Made by a program: the position numbers and the translations under genes. The notes beneath the pieces are model-generated. The model had not been told where the DNA came from, searched no databases, and saw nothing but the letters and a program-made list of their open reading frames with translations. Positions 46,017 to 55,489 of a DNA stretch of 64,000 nt are shown piece by piece. The stretch comes from Oscillospiraceae bacterium (lineage in GTDB: Bacteria > Bacillota > Clostridia > Oscillospirales > Oscillospiraceae), in the NCBI GenBank assembly GCA_017398725.1, contig JAFQFA010000010.1:32315-96314 (forward strand), in the 5' to 3' direction. Every line of letters starts with the position of its first letter. Position 1 is the stretch's first letter.

Positions 46017-46451
46017 ATGGAGAATCGCGAAAAGAAGGTTTTGGTTATCGGCGTCATTGGCGCGGATGTCCATGCCGTAGGCAACAAGATCCTCTACCAT
46101 GCCTTTACTGAGGCTGGCTTTGAGGTCGTCAACCTGGGCGTTATGGTCTCTCAGGAAGAGTACATTGCCGCAGCAATCGAATCCAATGCGGATGCCATCG
46201 TTGTTTCCTCTCTGTACGGTCAGGGCGAGTTGGATTGCCGTGGCCTGCGTGAGAAGTGCGACGAGGCTGGTCTGAAGGGTATCCCCCTGCTGGTTGGCGG
46301 CAATATCGTCATCGGCAAGCAGACCTTTGAGGATGTGGAGAAGCGCTTTAAGGCAATGGGCTTTGATCGGGCCTTTGCTCCCGGCACTGCTCCCGAAACT
46401 ACCATCGAGGCATTGCGCGAGCTGTTACATATGGACGGTGAGCAGGCGTGA
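46017..46451 (+). CDS. glmS: Glutamate mutase small (sigma) subunit, B12-binding
   Basis: 144 residues. With the epsilon subunit it converts L-glutamate to threo-3-methyl-L-aspartate using adenosylcobalamin. The DxHxxG cobalamin motif is present as GADVHAVG near residue 16; its His ligates cobalt. [11 protein letters not shown] and LVGGNIVIG are the other typical loops. The ATG follows GAGGTG. It is the first gene of an operon with the reactivating factor (overlap of four bases), epsilon and the ammonia-lyase. The symbol glmS is the one used for this subunit and must not be confused with glucosamine synthase. Confidence 0.96.
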   Translation: MENREKKVLVIGVIGADVHAVGNKILYHAFTEAGFEVVNLGVMVSQEEYIAAAIESNADAIVVSSLYGQGELDCRGLREKCDEAGLKGIPLLVGGNIVIGKQTFEDVEKRFKAMGFDRAFAPGTAPETTIEALRELLHMDGEQA

Positions 46452-47851
46452 AAGCTGTTCTGCTGATTGATTTCGGCAGCACCTACACCAAGCTTACCGC
46501 GGTGGATCTGGACAGCGAAACCATTTTAGGTACAGCCCAGTCCTTTACCACCATTCAGACCGATATTAACGACGGTCTGGAAAACGGCTTGGCTTTGCTG
46601 CGGGAGAAGATCGGGGATGTTTCCTTTGCGGAAACATATGCCTGTTCCTCTGCCGCAGGCGGTCTTCGGATGGTCACCAGCGGCCTTGTGCCGGAGTTGA
46701 CCGGTGAAGCTGCGAAAATGGCCAGCCTTGGCGCAGGCGCAAAGGTGGTTGGCATTTATGCCTTCCAGCTTACAGAGGATGATCTGGATGACATCCGCGC
46801 TGCCAAACCCGATATTTTCCTGCTGGTAGGCGGTACTGACGGCGGTAATACGGAGTGCATTCTCCATAACGCCAGAATGCTTGCTACCATGAATCCGGAG
46901 TTTCCTATCGTAGTGGCCGGCAATCGGTCTGCTGCCCGGGAATGTGAGCGGATTTTGCAGGGACATGAGGTATATGTCTGCCCCAATGTCATGCCGAAAT
47001 TCGGCGTGCTGCAGGTAGAACCTACCCAAAAGAAGATCCGCGAGATTTTCCTTAATCGCATCATCCAAGCCAAAGGCCTTTCTAAGGCTGCTGCGCTATT
47101 GAGCGATATTATGATGCCCACACCGGCTGCGGTGCTAGCCGCCATGGACCTGCTGGCCCAAGGCAAGGGCGATGAGCCCGGTATCGGTGAGCTGGTCGCT
47201 GTGGATGTGGGCGGTGCCACCACGGATGTATACTCCATTGCCGACGGCATGCCGGAGCATATGAATACCGTGTTTAAAGGCATTCCCGAACCTTTTGCCA
47301 AACGGACGGTGGAAGGCGATATCGGCATGCGCTACAGCATCCGGGGTATTCTGGAAGCTGCCGGCGTGCACCGGATCAGCCAGCTTTCGGGTTTGGAAGA
47401 GGGCAGGGTAGAGGAACTGGTGGATTATCTTGCCACCCATACCGATGTGGTCCCCAAGGAGGATCCGGAGCTGGAAGCTTTGGATTTTGCCTTGGCATCC
47501 ATGGCCATTGAGGAAGCGGTGACCCGCCATGCCGGCGCCATTGAGGAGACTTACACCATGATGGGTCTTACCTATGTGCAAACCGGCAAGAACCTGACCA
47601 AGGTCAAGCAGATCGTGGTCACCGGTGGCAGCTTGATCCACACCAAGCGGACTGCTGCTATCGCAAAGCATGCCCTGTATTCCCCTGCAAGCCCCGCATC
47701 CCTGCGCCCCAAGAACGCTGATGTGTGGGTCGACAGAACGTATATTCTGGCCGCTATGGGATTGCTTAGTGCGCATTATCCCGAGACGGCACTTCGTATT
47801 ATGAAAAAGGAGCTTGAATACCATGGAAATTCAGAACAAGAGAATTCCTGA
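46448..47851 (+). CDS. glmL: Glutamate mutase reactivating factor (GlmL/MutL)
   Basis: 467 residues, actin-like ATPase. It starts [18 protein letters not shown] (phosphate-1 motif) and has [15 protein letters not shown] (phosphate-2) and a late [12 protein letters not shown]. Such proteins exchange damaged cobalamin on the mutase; this gene lies between sigma and epsilon as in Clostridium tetanomorphum. GTG start overlaps the glmS stop. It overlaps glmE by 29 bp. It is not the DNA mismatch protein MutL. Confidence 0.93.
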   Translation: MKAVLLIDFGSTYTKLTAVDLDSETILGTAQSFTTIQTDINDGLENGLALLREKIGDVSFAETYACSSAAGGLRMVTSGLVPELTGEAAKMASLGAGAKVVGIYAFQLTEDDLDDIRAAKPDIFLLVGGTDGGNTECILHNARMLATMNPEFPIVVAGNRSAARECERILQGHEVYVCPNVMPKFGVLQVEPTQKKIREIFLNRIIQAKGLSKAAALLSDIMMPTPAAVLAAMDLLAQGKGDEPGIGELVAVDVGGATTDVYSIADGMPEHMNTVFKGIPEPFAKRTVEGDIGMRYSIRGILEAAGVHRISQLSGLEEGRVEELVDYLATHTDVVPKEDPELEALDFALASMAIEEAVTRHAGAIEETYTMMGLTYVQTGKNLTKVKQIVVTGGSLIHTKRTAAIAKHALYSPASPASLRPKNADVWVDRTYILAAMGLLSAHYPETALRIMKKELEYHGNSEQENS

Positions 47852-49274
47852 AGGCGAATTTCAAAAAATGCGCCAAGAAGTCTTGGCTACATGGCCCACC
47901 GGTAAGGATGTGAACATTGAGGAGGCTGTTGCCTACCAGAAGTCCATCCCCGAAAGCCGCCGCTTCGGTCAGAAGCTGCTGGACGCAAAGCGCGACGGCC
48001 GCACTCTGATCCAGCCCCGTGCAGGTGTTCCTGTTGTGGAAGAGCACATTAAGCTGCTGCAGTATCTGGAAAAGTACGGCGAGGCTGACCTGCTGCCCTC
48101 CACCATCGACTCCTACACCCGTCAGAACCGTTATGAAGATGCCGAGAACGGCATTGCTGCTTCCATCAAGGAAGGCCGTGCTCTGATGAACGGCTTCCCC
48201 GCTGTCAACCACGGTATTGCTAAGTGCCGTCAGGTTACTGAGAGTGTTGGCCTGCCTGTTCAGGTCCGTCACGGCACTCCCGATGCCCGTCTGCTGGCTG
48301 AAATCACCATCGCCGGTGGCTTCACTTCCTACGAAGGCGGCGGTATCTCCTACAACCTGCCTTACTGCAAGAACGTTCCCATGGAGCGCACCATCCGCGA
48401 CTGGCAGTATGTTGACCGTCTGACCGGTATGTACGAGGAAATGGGCGTCTCCATCAACCGTGAGCCCTACGGCCCTCTGACCGGTACTCTGGTGCCTCCC
48501 TGCATCTCTCACGCCGCTGCGATCATCGAGGCTCTGCTGGCTGCTGAGCAGGGTGTTAAGAACATCACCGTCGGCTACGGCCAGTGCGGCAACTTGGTTC
48601 AGGACATCGCTGCAATCCGTACTCTGGAAGAGCTGACCGACGAGTACCTGCAGAAGTTCGGCTACAACGATGTGGATGTTACCACCGTTCTGCACCAGTG
48701 GATGGGCGGCTTCCCCGCTGACGAAGCCAAGGCTTTCGGTGTTATCTCCTCCGGCTCTCTGATCGCTGCTCTGTCCAAGGCTACCAAGGTCATCGTTAAG
48801 ACTCCTCATGAGGCTGTGGGCATTCCCACCATGGAAGCCAATGCCGAGGGTCTGCGCTGCACCAAGCAGGTGGTCAACATGCTGGCTGAGCAGACCTTCC
48901 AGTCTGCTTCTCTGGAAGAGGAGAAGGAGATCATCCGTCTGGAGACCCGCTGCATCGTTGACAAGTGCATCGAGCTGGGTAACGGTGACGTTGCTGTGGG
49001 CGTTTGCCGCGCTGTTGAGTGTGGCGCTCTGGACGTTCCCTTCGCTCCCTGCCGTTACAACGCCGGCCTGATGCTGCCCTGCCGTGACAACGACGGCGCG
49101 ATCCGCATCCTGAACACCGGCAACCTGCCCTTCACCAAGGAGCTGAAGGATCTGCATGCTGCTAAGATCGCTGAGCGTGCTGCTGCTGAGAACCGTAAGC
49201 CCTCCTTCCAGATGGTTATCGACGACGTTTACGCCATCGGTAAGGGCCGTCTGGTGGGCCGTCCCCGCTACTAA
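47823..49274 (+). CDS. glmE: Glutamate mutase epsilon subunit
   Basis: 483 residues, the catalytic TIM-barrel subunit that binds glutamate and completes the B12 site. Recognisable stretches are [14 protein letters not shown]-like (seen as [20 protein letters not shown]), [30 protein letters not shown] and [19 protein letters not shown]. The ATG at 47823 follows AAAAAGGAG by about ten bases and lies inside the end of glmL. Codon use is very strongly biased toward preferred codons, unlike glmL, so this subunit is probably made in large amounts. Confidence 0.96.
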   Translation: MEIQNKRIPEGEFQKMRQEVLATWPTGKDVNIEEAVAYQKSIPESRRFGQKLLDAKRDGRTLIQPRAGVPVVEEHIKLLQYLEKYGEADLLPSTIDSYTRQNRYEDAENGIAASIKEGRALMNGFPAVNHGIAKCRQVTESVGLPVQVRHGTPDARLLAEITIAGGFTSYEGGGISYNLPYCKNVPMERTIRDWQYVDRLTGMYEEMGVSINREPYGPLTGTLVPPCISHAAAIIEALLAAEQGVKNITVGYGQCGNLVQDIAAIRTLEELTDEYLQKFGYNDVDVTTVLHQWMGGFPADEAKAFGVISSGSLIAALSKATKVIVKTPHEAVGIPTMEANAEGLRCTKQVVNMLAEQTFQSASLEEEKEIIRLETRCIVDKCIELGNGDVAVGVCRAVECGALDVPFAPCRYNAGLMLPCRDNDGAIRILNTGNLPFTKELKDLHAAKIAERAAAENRKPSFQMVIDDVYAIGKGRLVGRPRY

Positions 49275-49285
49275 GATGTATTTTT

Positions 49286-49307
49286 GAGGGCGGCATTCGC
49301 CGCCCTC
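49286..49307 (+). other. Intercistronic hairpin between glmE and mal
   Basis: Perfect 9-bp GC-rich stem GAGGGCGGC/GCCGCCCTC with an ATTC loop, 11 bases after the glmE stop. No T run follows, so it is more likely to stabilise or partition the mRNA than to terminate. Confidence 0.65.
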
Positions 49308-49336
49308 CCAACAAAATTATAAAGGAGTCAATCATC

Positions 49337-50593
49337 ATGAAAATTATTGACGTTGTCTGCAGTGCAGGCCGTACCGGCTTCTACTTCGATGACCAGCGTG
49401 CGATCAAGAAGGGCGCCGGCCACGATGGCGTGTTCTACATCGGCGAGCCTGTGACCGAAGGCTTCACCTCCATCCGTCAGGCTGGTGAATCCATCTCTGT
49501 TATGATCATTCTGGAAGATGGCCAGATTGCTCTGGGCGATTGCGCTGCTGTTCAGTACTCCGGTGCCGGCGGACGCGATCCTCTGTTCTTGGCTAAGGAC
49601 TTCATTCCTGTGATCGACAAGTACATCAAGCCCCAGCTGGTTGGCAAGGAAGCTGCTGACTTCCGCGGCCTGTGCGCTATGATGGAAGCCATTCAGGTGG
49701 AAGGCAAGCGCCTGCACACCGCGATCCGTTACGGCGTTTCTCAGGCTATTCTGGACGCTGTTGCAAAGGCTACCGGCCGTCTGATGTGCGAAGTCGTTGC
49801 TGACGAGTACGGCTGCACCGTCTCCGAGACCCCCATCGACATCTTCACCCAGTCCGGTGATGACCGTTACGACAACTCCGACAAGATGATCATCAAGGGC
49901 GCTCAGGTTCTGCCTCACGCCCTGATCAACCATGTTGAGACCAAGCTGGGACCCAAGGGTGAGAAGCTGGCTGAGTATGTGGAGTGGCTGCGTAACCGCA
50001 TCCTGACCATGCGCACCAACGAGAACTACAACCCCATCCTGCACATTGACGTGTACGGTACCATCGGTGCTGCTTTCGGCAACAACAACTACAAGGCCAT
50101 GGCTGACTACATCGAGGAGCTGGGCAAGATCGCAAAGCCCCTGCACCTGCGCATCGAAGGCCCCATGGACTGCGACGTGGATGTTCCCACTCAGATGAAG
50201 GCTCTGGCTGCTCTGACTGCTGAGCTGGATGCTCGCGGCTGCGACGTGGAGCTGGTTGCTGACGAGTGGTGCAACACTCTGGAAGACATCAAGCTGTTCG
50301 CTGACAACAAGGCTGGCCACATGGTCCAGATCAAGACTCCCGACTTGGGCGGTATCAACAACACCATCGAGGCTGTTCTGTACTGCAAGGAGAAGGGCAT
50401 CGGCGCATATCAGGGCGGTACCTGCAATGAGACCGACCGCAGCGCTCAGGTCTGTGTCCACTGCGCTATGGCTACCAAGCCTGTTCAGATTCTGGCAAAG
50501 CCCGGTATGGGCGTGGACGAAGGCTTCATGATCGTGCACAACGAGATGAACCGTATCATTGCTGTCCGCAATGCCAAGAAGAACGCAAAGTAA
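49337..50593 (+). CDS. mal: Methylaspartate ammonia-lyase
   Basis: 418 residues, enolase superfamily. It removes ammonia from 3-methylaspartate to give mesaconate, the second step of glutamate fermentation. The capping N-terminal domain is followed by the barrel with metal ligands expected in HIDVYG, RIEGPMD and VADEWCNTLED, and the catalytic lysine in VQIKTPDLGGINN. GTCNETDRS is a family signature. AAAGGAG site before the ATG. Highly biased codons. Later pathway steps (mesaconate hydratase, citramalate lyase) are not in the window. Confidence 0.96.
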   Translation: MKIIDVVCSAGRTGFYFDDQRAIKKGAGHDGVFYIGEPVTEGFTSIRQAGESISVMIILEDGQIALGDCAAVQYSGAGGRDPLFLAKDFIPVIDKYIKPQLVGKEAADFRGLCAMMEAIQVEGKRLHTAIRYGVSQAILDAVAKATGRLMCEVVADEYGCTVSETPIDIFTQSGDDRYDNSDKMIIKGAQVLPHALINHVETKLGPKGEKLAEYVEWLRNRILTMRTNENYNPILHIDVYGTIGAAFGNNNYKAMADYIEELGKIAKPLHLRIEGPMDCDVDVPTQMKALAALTAELDARGCDVELVADEWCNTLEDIKLFADNKAGHMVQIKTPDLGGINNTIEAVLYCKEKGIGAYQGGTCNETDRSAQVCVHCAMATKPVQILAKPGMGVDEGFMIVHNEMNRIIAVRNAKKNAK

Positions 50594-50608
50594 TTAAAAC
50601 CATTAAAA

Positions 50609-50638
50609 AGAGCCGTCCGTCGGACGGCTCTTTTTTTG
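50609..50638 (+). terminator. Terminator of the glutamate mutase operon
   Basis: Perfect 10-bp stem AGAGCCGTCC/GGACGGCTCT with a 3-base loop, then TTTTTTT. The end of the convergent lipoprotein gene abuts it. Confidence 0.93.
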
Positions 50639-50639
50639 T

Positions 50640-51467
50640 TTATGGCTTATATGCTTCTATGCAGATCGATCCATCCTTGCCACTTTCGTAGAGGCTGAAC
50701 CAGTGCTGCTTTCCGTTCTTGTCTGTAATACGAATGACATATTCTGAAAAGTCTCCCGGGTAAGAAAGCTCTGCGTATATCGCCTTGTTTGAATTCCAAG
50801 TCTTTACAGAGCCCACCTGTTCCAGTTTATCTTCATCCATATCGATCACCAGCTCATAAAGCAAAACATCGGTATAGGTTTCGCGACAAGTGAGCTTGAT
50901 CTTCCGGTAATATTCAGGATCGCCTGCTTGAATGTGATGGTAATTCTTTCCGCTTATGAAGCTTTTGCTGGCGCCAGCGACGGTAATCATCGGTTTGCTG
51001 TTGCTCTGTGCCTTGACTTCCGTTAGATTGATCCAGCCCACACCGGATTTGAGCTTGCCCCACAGATTGCCGTCGTCATCGTACTGTTCCTTGACGATGG
51101 TGAAGGTTCCGGGCTTTTTGATTGTACCATTCACCTTGTAGTTATATCCCGGTCCTTTGTAATAAGGACAGTTTGATTGTTTGACTTTCTGTAAGTAGGG
51201 AACTTTTGAGGTGGGCGTTTTCGGCGCCGCTTCCTGCGGTTCAGTAGCCGGAACGGTGGGTGCTTGTGTCGGCTCGGTGGAAGGAACAGTGGAAGGCACC
51301 GTGGCTTCTGTTGCGGCTACAGTAGAAGCTGGTGTGGTGCTGTTTGCTTGTTCAATATTGATATTGATTTTATATCCGGTGACGGATTCAATCCATTTAG
51401 GAATGCTGCAACCGGTTATAGAAAATAGGGTTGCACAAATTAAGATCATGCTCAAGATTTTTTTCAT
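50640..51467 (-). CDS. Secreted lipoprotein with an SH3-like domain
   Basis: 275 residues. The signal peptide ends in SITGC (lipidated Cys at about 20). A Thr/Pro/Glu-rich linker (about 42-88, STEPTQAPTVPATEP style) leads to an SH3b-like domain (about 92-150, with YYKGPGYNYKVNG and LWGKLKSGVGWINLTEV). A C-terminal beta-rich domain of about 120 residues has no recognised family. It may touch the cell wall through the SH3-like part. It is 14 bases after the LacI-type gene and probably cotranscribed with it. GAGGTAGAAT before ATG. Confidence 0.78.
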   Translation of the reverse strand: MKKILSMILICATLFSITGCSIPKWIESVTGYKININIEQANSTTPASTVAATEATVPSTVPSTEPTQAPTVPATEPQEAAPKTPTSKVPYLQKVKQSNCPYYKGPGYNYKVNGTIKKPGTFTIVKEQYDDDGNLWGKLKSGVGWINLTEVKAQSNSKPMITVAGASKSFISGKNYHHIQAGDPEYYRKIKLTCRETYTDVLLYELVIDMDEDKLEQVGSVKTWNSNKAIYAELSYPGDFSEYVIRITDKNGKQHWFSLYESGKDGSICIEAYKP

Positions 51468-51481
51468 AATATTCTACCTCA

Positions 51482-52486
51482 TTATATGCTGTTACGCATT
51501 TCGATCCGGTAACCGAGCCGGGGCGCTGGGTCGTAGCTTGTGCCGTTGATATGTGCCAACAGTTCCCGACAGGCGGCACGGCCCAACGCAGCCGCGTCAA
51601 AATGTAGCGCACTGATATTGTATGTAGCCAGCTTATCGCTGTCACACAAGGATGCCAGTTGCACGTCGGCGGGGACTTGCAGCCTGCGCCGGTTCAGATG
51701 CTCCAAAATCCGCAAACAGACCTCGTCATCCATGGCAAGGAATCGCTTGGTGCCTTGTAAAAGCAGCTGATCAACTGCTTGAGCGCATTTTGTATCGTTG
51801 TCAATGCCGGTTCGGATTGTTGCATCTTCTGAAGAGAAATTCACATCTTTGATGGCTGCTTGGAAGCCGGCCAGACGGCTTTGATTGACGATGTAGCTGA
51901 TATCGTTGCCTAAAATAGCAACCGGACCTGTGCCGGAGCGGAGAAAATCGGCGGAAAAAGCCCGGCAGCCTCCTACTTGGTCGTGGTCAGCTTCCACTGC
52001 GGCAGTGCCTTTCAGGGCAGGAGGGAGGGTGCCGATGGTGGCAAAGGGCATGTTATGGGCAGTGAGAATGTTCACCAGCTTGTCGTTTTCCACTGTTCTG
52101 GAAAGGATTACTCCATCTACCTTCCGGAAATCCAGAATCCGATTTAAAAGATTCGAGCTGTCGTCGGTAGATAAACACAGTAACAAGGTGTAATCGTGGG
52201 AATATGCTTCTTCTGCGGCAGCACCCATACTTTGACGCACATAGGGCAGATCCAATGTAATAAAGGATTTAGGCGTGACAAAGGCGAGGTTGTATGTTTT
52301 ATTTTCTGCCAGCGCTTTTGCTGCGGCATTGGGACGGTAGTTGTGCTCTTGAATATAGCTTAAGATCCGCGCACGGGTCTGCTCGCCGATCCGCCCCTTT
52401 CCGGAAATAGCCCGGGAAACGGTGGTTTTTGATACGCCTAGCTCGGTGGCGATATCATCGATGGTTAAATTGTCCCGATTGTGCAT
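51482..52486 (-). CDS. LacI-family transcriptional regulator
   Basis: 334 residues. An N-terminal LacI helix-turn-helix and hinge (about 7-60: TIDDIATELGVSKTTVSRAI, then YRPNAAAKALA) is followed by a periplasmic-binding-protein-like sensor domain (about 65-330). LacI proteins usually sense sugars or nucleosides. It is divergent from thyA, and three TTGCGCAA palindromes fill the shared gap, one of them within the spacer of its own promoter. That predicts autoregulation and control of thyA/dfr. A purine- or nucleoside-type ligand would suit thyA, but this is inference. Confidence 0.9.
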   Translation of the reverse strand: MHNRDNLTIDDIATELGVSKTTVSRAISGKGRIGEQTRARILSYIQEHNYRPNAAAKALAENKTYNLAFVTPKSFITLDLPYVRQSMGAAAEEAYSHDYTLLLCLSTDDSSNLLNRILDFRKVDGVILSRTVENDKLVNILTAHNMPFATIGTLPPALKGTAAVEADHDQVGGCRAFSADFLRSGTGPVAILGNDISYIVNQSRLAGFQAAIKDVNFSSEDATIRTGIDNDTKCAQAVDQLLLQGTKRFLAMDDEVCLRILEHLNRRRLQVPADVQLASLCDSDKLATYNISALHFDAAALGRAACRELLAHINGTSYDPAPRLGYRIEMRNSI

Positions 52487-52516
52487 TTTCTTCTTCCTTT
52501 ATTCGACAGAGTGTGA

Positions 52517-52522
52517 TATAAT
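52517..52522 (+). promoter_or_regulatory. -10 element of the thyA promoter
   Basis: Perfect TATAAT with only a weak -35 (TTCCTT at 17 bp). Transcription would begin near 52529, so the first two TTGCGCAA sites cover the start region. A weak -35 suggests that an activator or low basal level is possible. Confidence 0.55.
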
Positions 52523-52533
52523 AACAGAAATGC

Positions 52534-52574
52534 TTGCGCAACTTGCGCAACTATTTTAGCAAATATTTGCGCAA
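52534..52574. promoter_or_regulatory. Three TTGCGCAA operator-like palindromes
   Basis: Perfect 8-bp palindromes with the central CG typical of LacI-family operators at 52534-52541, 52543-52550 and 52567-52574. Centres are 9 and 24 bp apart. They lie between the divergent LacI-type regulator and thyA. Confidence 0.75.
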
Positions 52575-52581
52575 CTGTCAA
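52553..52581 (-). promoter_or_regulatory. Promoter of the LacI-type gene
   Basis: On the minus strand: TTGACA, 17-bp spacer, TAAAAT. The third TTGCGCAA palindrome lies inside the spacer, and the other two lie just downstream of the -10. Confidence 0.8.
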
Positions 52582-52593
52582 GGAGGCTTCATT

Positions 52594-53424
52594 ATGAGCA
52601 GAGCAGATGAAATTTACCGGCAAACATGTTTGGATATTTTGGAGAACGGCTTTTCGGATGAAGGGCTGGAAGTTCGTCCCAAATGGGAGGATGGCACCCC
52701 TGCGCATACTATTAAAAAGTTTGGCGTTGTTAACCGTTATAATCTGAAAGAGGAATTTCCTCTCATGACTCTGCGCAGAACCTACTGGAAGTCTGCGTTG
52801 GATGAATTGCTGTGGATCTGGCAGAAGAAGTCCAACCGCATTGAAGATCTGGGCAGCCATGTTTGGGATGAGTGGGCTGGTGCGGACGGTACCATCGGCA
52901 AGGCATACGGTTATCAGCTGGGGGTTAAGCACCAGTATAAAGAGGGTATGTTCGATCAGGTGGATCGGGTGATTTATGACCTGAAGAATAATCCCGCATC
53001 CCGCCGGATCCTTACCAATATTTATACCTTCCAAGATCTGCACGAAATGAATCTGTACCCCTGCGCCTATTCCATGACCTTCAATGTGTCCGGTAATACG
53101 CTGAACGGCATTTTGAATCAGCGCTCTCAGGATATGCTTGCTGCCAACAACTGGAATGTATGCCAGTATTCTATGCTGCTGATGATGATGGCACAGGTAG
53201 CAGGCCTTGAAGCAGGTGAATTGGTCCATGTAATTGCCGATTGCCATATCTACGACCGGCATATCCCGGCGGTAAAAGCAATGCTGGAAAACGAAGGCTT
53301 TGCCGCTCCCAAGGTAACACTGGATCCCTCTGTTACCGATTTCTATCAATTTACAAAGGATAGTTTTAAGGTGGAAGACTATCAGTTCCATCCCTTTAAT
53401 TTTGAGATCCCCATGGCAATTTGA
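52594..53424 (+). CDS. thyA: Thymidylate synthase
   Basis: 276 residues. It methylates dUMP to dTMP with methylenetetrahydrofolate, which becomes dihydrofolate. Signature elements: the active-site Cys in LYPCAYSMTFNV, NQRSQDMLAANNWNV (the QRSxD phosphate-binding arginine and aspartate), and ADCHIYDRHI. The residue after Pro-Cys is Ala rather than the His of enteric enzymes, as in other Clostridia-type ThyA. The ATG at 52594 follows AAGGAGG. The next gene supplies dihydrofolate reductase, which is required to recycle the folate. Promoter region carries LacI-type operators. Confidence 0.95.
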   Translation: MSRADEIYRQTCLDILENGFSDEGLEVRPKWEDGTPAHTIKKFGVVNRYNLKEEFPLMTLRRTYWKSALDELLWIWQKKSNRIEDLGSHVWDEWAGADGTIGKAYGYQLGVKHQYKEGMFDQVDRVIYDLKNNPASRRILTNIYTFQDLHEMNLYPCAYSMTFNVSGNTLNGILNQRSQDMLAANNWNVCQYSMLLMMMAQVAGLEAGELVHVIADCHIYDRHIPAVKAMLENEGFAAPKVTLDPSVTDFYQFTKDSFKVEDYQFHPFNFEIPMAI

Positions 53425-53432
53425 GGTGGTTT

Positions 53433-53912
53433 ATGGAACTGATTGTTGCGGTTTATGATGATTGGGGGATCGGCAAGGACGGCACACAGCCGGTTGCCTT
53501 GTCTGCTGACCGGAAGTTCTTCCGGGAGACGACCCGAGGCGCTATGGTGATCGTAGGTCGCCGTACCATAGAGGATTTTCCCGGTCAAAAGCCATTGCCC
53601 GGCAGAGTGAATGTGGCACTGACCCGAACAGCGAAAGAGATTCCCGGCTTTACCGTGTGTACAAGCCCGGAGGAAGCGGCGGAATTGGCAGCGCATGCGG
53701 AGCGGGCGATGGTGATCGGCGGCGGTAGTATTTACCGGCAAATGCTTCCTATGTGCGATACTGCTTATGTAACCAAGGTTCATACAATGGTGGAATCCGA
53801 TACCTATTTCCCGAATCTGGATGAAGATCCTGCTTGGAGTCTTACTGAAGTCCTCCAATCCGGCGAAGAGAACGGTATTTTCTACGAAATGTGCCTGTAT
53901 AGGCGAAAATAA
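53433..53912 (+). CDS. folA: Dihydrofolate reductase
   Basis: 159 residues. It reduces dihydrofolate with NADPH and completes the thymidylate cycle with the thyA product encoded eight bases upstream. Visible are VAVYDDWGIGKDG (loop over the active site), VIVGRRTIEDFP, and VIGGGSIYRQMLP (cofactor-binding glycines). The ATG at 53433 has GAGGTGG just upstream; an earlier ATG at 53421 overlaps the thyA stop and is less suited. A strong bidirectional terminator follows. Confidence 0.93.
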   Translation: MELIVAVYDDWGIGKDGTQPVALSADRKFFRETTRGAMVIVGRRTIEDFPGQKPLPGRVNVALTRTAKEIPGFTVCTSPEEAAELAAHAERAMVIGGGSIYRQMLPMCDTAYVTKVHTMVESDTYFPNLDEDPAWSLTEVLQSGEENGIFYEMCLYRRK

Positions 53913-53918
53913 CAAATA

Positions 53919-53954
53919 TTGGCCTGTCGCAATCCGCGACAGGCCAATTCTTTT
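53919..53954. terminator. Bidirectional terminator between folA and glpK
   Basis: Perfect 12-bp stem TTGGCCTGTCGC/GCGACAGGCCAA with an AATCC loop. TTCTTTT follows on the + strand. On the minus strand it lies just after the glpK stop. Confidence 0.88.
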
Positions 53955-55443
53955 ATGTATCCCAGCCGGTGGCGCGGGAAACAGCTTTTTTCCAGCCGGC
54001 CAAACGATTTGTACGAGTTTCTTCACTGATTTGCGGGTCAAACCGGCGATCGGGTGCCCAATTTTGCTGAATATCAGCTAAATCCTTCCAGAAGCCTACG
54101 GCAAGGCCTGCCAGATAGGCAGCGCCCAATGCGGTGGTTTCCACACATTTGGGGCGAAGTACCGACACATCTGTTAAATCTGCTTGGGTTTGCAGCAGAT
54201 AGTTATTGGCTGCTGCGCCGCCATCTGCTTTTAACAGTCCTAAAGGCATTTGCGCATCTGCTTGCATAGCTGTCAGTACATCCCGCACTTGATATGCAAT
54301 CGAGTCCAGTGTCGCCCGAATAATATGGTACTTATTGGTGCCACGGGTCAAGCCTACCAGTGTGCCGCGGGCATAGGGGTCCCAATAGGGAGCGCCCAAG
54401 CCGGTAAATGCGGGCACCAGATAGCAGCCATTGGTATCGGGGACCTTTTTTGCCATGTATTCGGAATCTGCGGAGGAATCGATAAAACGCAGCTCATCCC
54501 GCAACCATTGGATCGCTGCGCCGGCAACGAAAATGGAACCTTCCAATGCATAGGATACTTGTCCGTTCAAACCCCATGCTACAGTAGCTAAAAGACCGTT
54601 TTCTGAAAGAATTGGCTTGTTGCCGGTGTTCATCAGCAAAAAAGCACCGGTTCCGTATGTACATTTGCAGTCACCGGGAGCAAAACAGGTCTGGCCAAAC
54701 AGGGCAGCCTGCTGGTCACCGGCGGCACCGCAAATGGGGATCGGTGCGCCGAAAAATTCTGCCTCCGTTTTCCCGTAAAGTGTGCTGGATTCCACCGGCG
54801 TGGGCAGCATGGATCTGGGGATCTGTAGTGCCTGTAAAATCTCAGTATCCCAATCCAGTGTGTGGATATTAAATAGCATGGTGCGGGATGCGTTGGAGTA
54901 GTCCGTTACGTGGGCTTTCCCTCCGGTGAGTTTCCAGATCAGCCATGTTTCCACAGTGCCGAAAAGAAGGTCGCCATTTTGCGCAAGTTCCTTTGCACCG
55001 GGGACGTTGTCAAGGATCCATCGGATCTTGGTGCCGGAAAAGTAGGGATCGATCACAAGACCCGTCTTTTCTCGAATGGGATCCTGCAAGCCATGCGCTG
55101 CCAGTTCATCACAGAAGGCTGCGGTGCGACGGCATTGCCATACGATGGCGTTGTAGATGGGCCGACCGGTATTTTTGTTCCAAACCACTGTTGTTTCCCG
55201 CTGGTTGGTAATGCCGATGCCTGCAATTTGGGTAGCAGTCACACCGGCGTTCGCCATGGCTTGTCTGGCAACCTCTAACTGGGTGGCAAAAATTTCGTCG
55301 GCATCGTGTTCTACCCAGCCCGGATGGGGGAAATGCTGGGAAAACTCTTTCTGGGCCATGGAACAGATCTTTCCGGTACGGTCAAACAGAATGCACCGGT
55401 TGCTGGTAGTGCCCGCATCCAAGGCCATAATATAATGTTCCAT
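53953..55443 (-). CDS. glpK: Glycerol kinase
   Basis: 496 residues, FGGY family, usual length. It phosphorylates glycerol to sn-glycerol-3-phosphate. The phosphate loop [15 protein letters not shown] opens the protein. Also seen are [32 protein letters not shown] and [27 protein letters not shown] site before the ATG on the minus strand. Upstream on the same strand is a rhomboid-like gene, separated by a small terminator. No glycerol uptake facilitator or dehydrogenase is in the window. Confidence 0.97.
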   Translation of the reverse strand: MEHYIMALDAGTTSNRCILFDRTGKICSMAQKEFSQHFPHPGWVEHDADEIFATQLEVARQAMANAGVTATQIAGIGITNQRETTVVWNKNTGRPIYNAIVWQCRRTAAFCDELAAHGLQDPIREKTGLVIDPYFSGTKIRWILDNVPGAKELAQNGDLLFGTVETWLIWKLTGGKAHVTDYSNASRTMLFNIHTLDWDTEILQALQIPRSMLPTPVESSTLYGKTEAEFFGAPIPICGAAGDQQAALFGQTCFAPGDCKCTYGTGAFLLMNTGNKPILSENGLLATVAWGLNGQVSYALEGSIFVAGAAIQWLRDELRFIDSSADSEYMAKKVPDTNGCYLVPAFTGLGAPYWDPYARGTLVGLTRGTNKYHIIRATLDSIAYQVRDVLTAMQADAQMPLGLLKADGGAAANNYLLQTQADLTDVSVLRPKCVETTALGAAYLAGLAVGFWKDLADIQQNWAPDRRFDPQISEETRTNRLAGWKKAVSRATGWDT

Positions 55444-55455
55444 ATTGCCTCCTTT

Positions 55456-55481
55456 AAAAATGGGGGGCTGTGAGAGCCCCC
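55456..55481 (-). terminator. Terminator between the rhomboid-like gene and glpK
   Basis: Seen on the minus strand as GGGGGCT-CTCAC-AGCCCCC followed by CATTTTT. It is only 15 bases before glpK, whose transcript must either read through it or begin inside it. Confidence 0.75.
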
Positions 55482-55489
55482 GTTAATAT

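Noticed and set aside
46448-47851. DNA mismatch repair MutL, suggested by an alternative name of the gene
   Set aside because: The protein is an actin-like ATPase between glutamate mutase subunits, not a GHKL ATPase.
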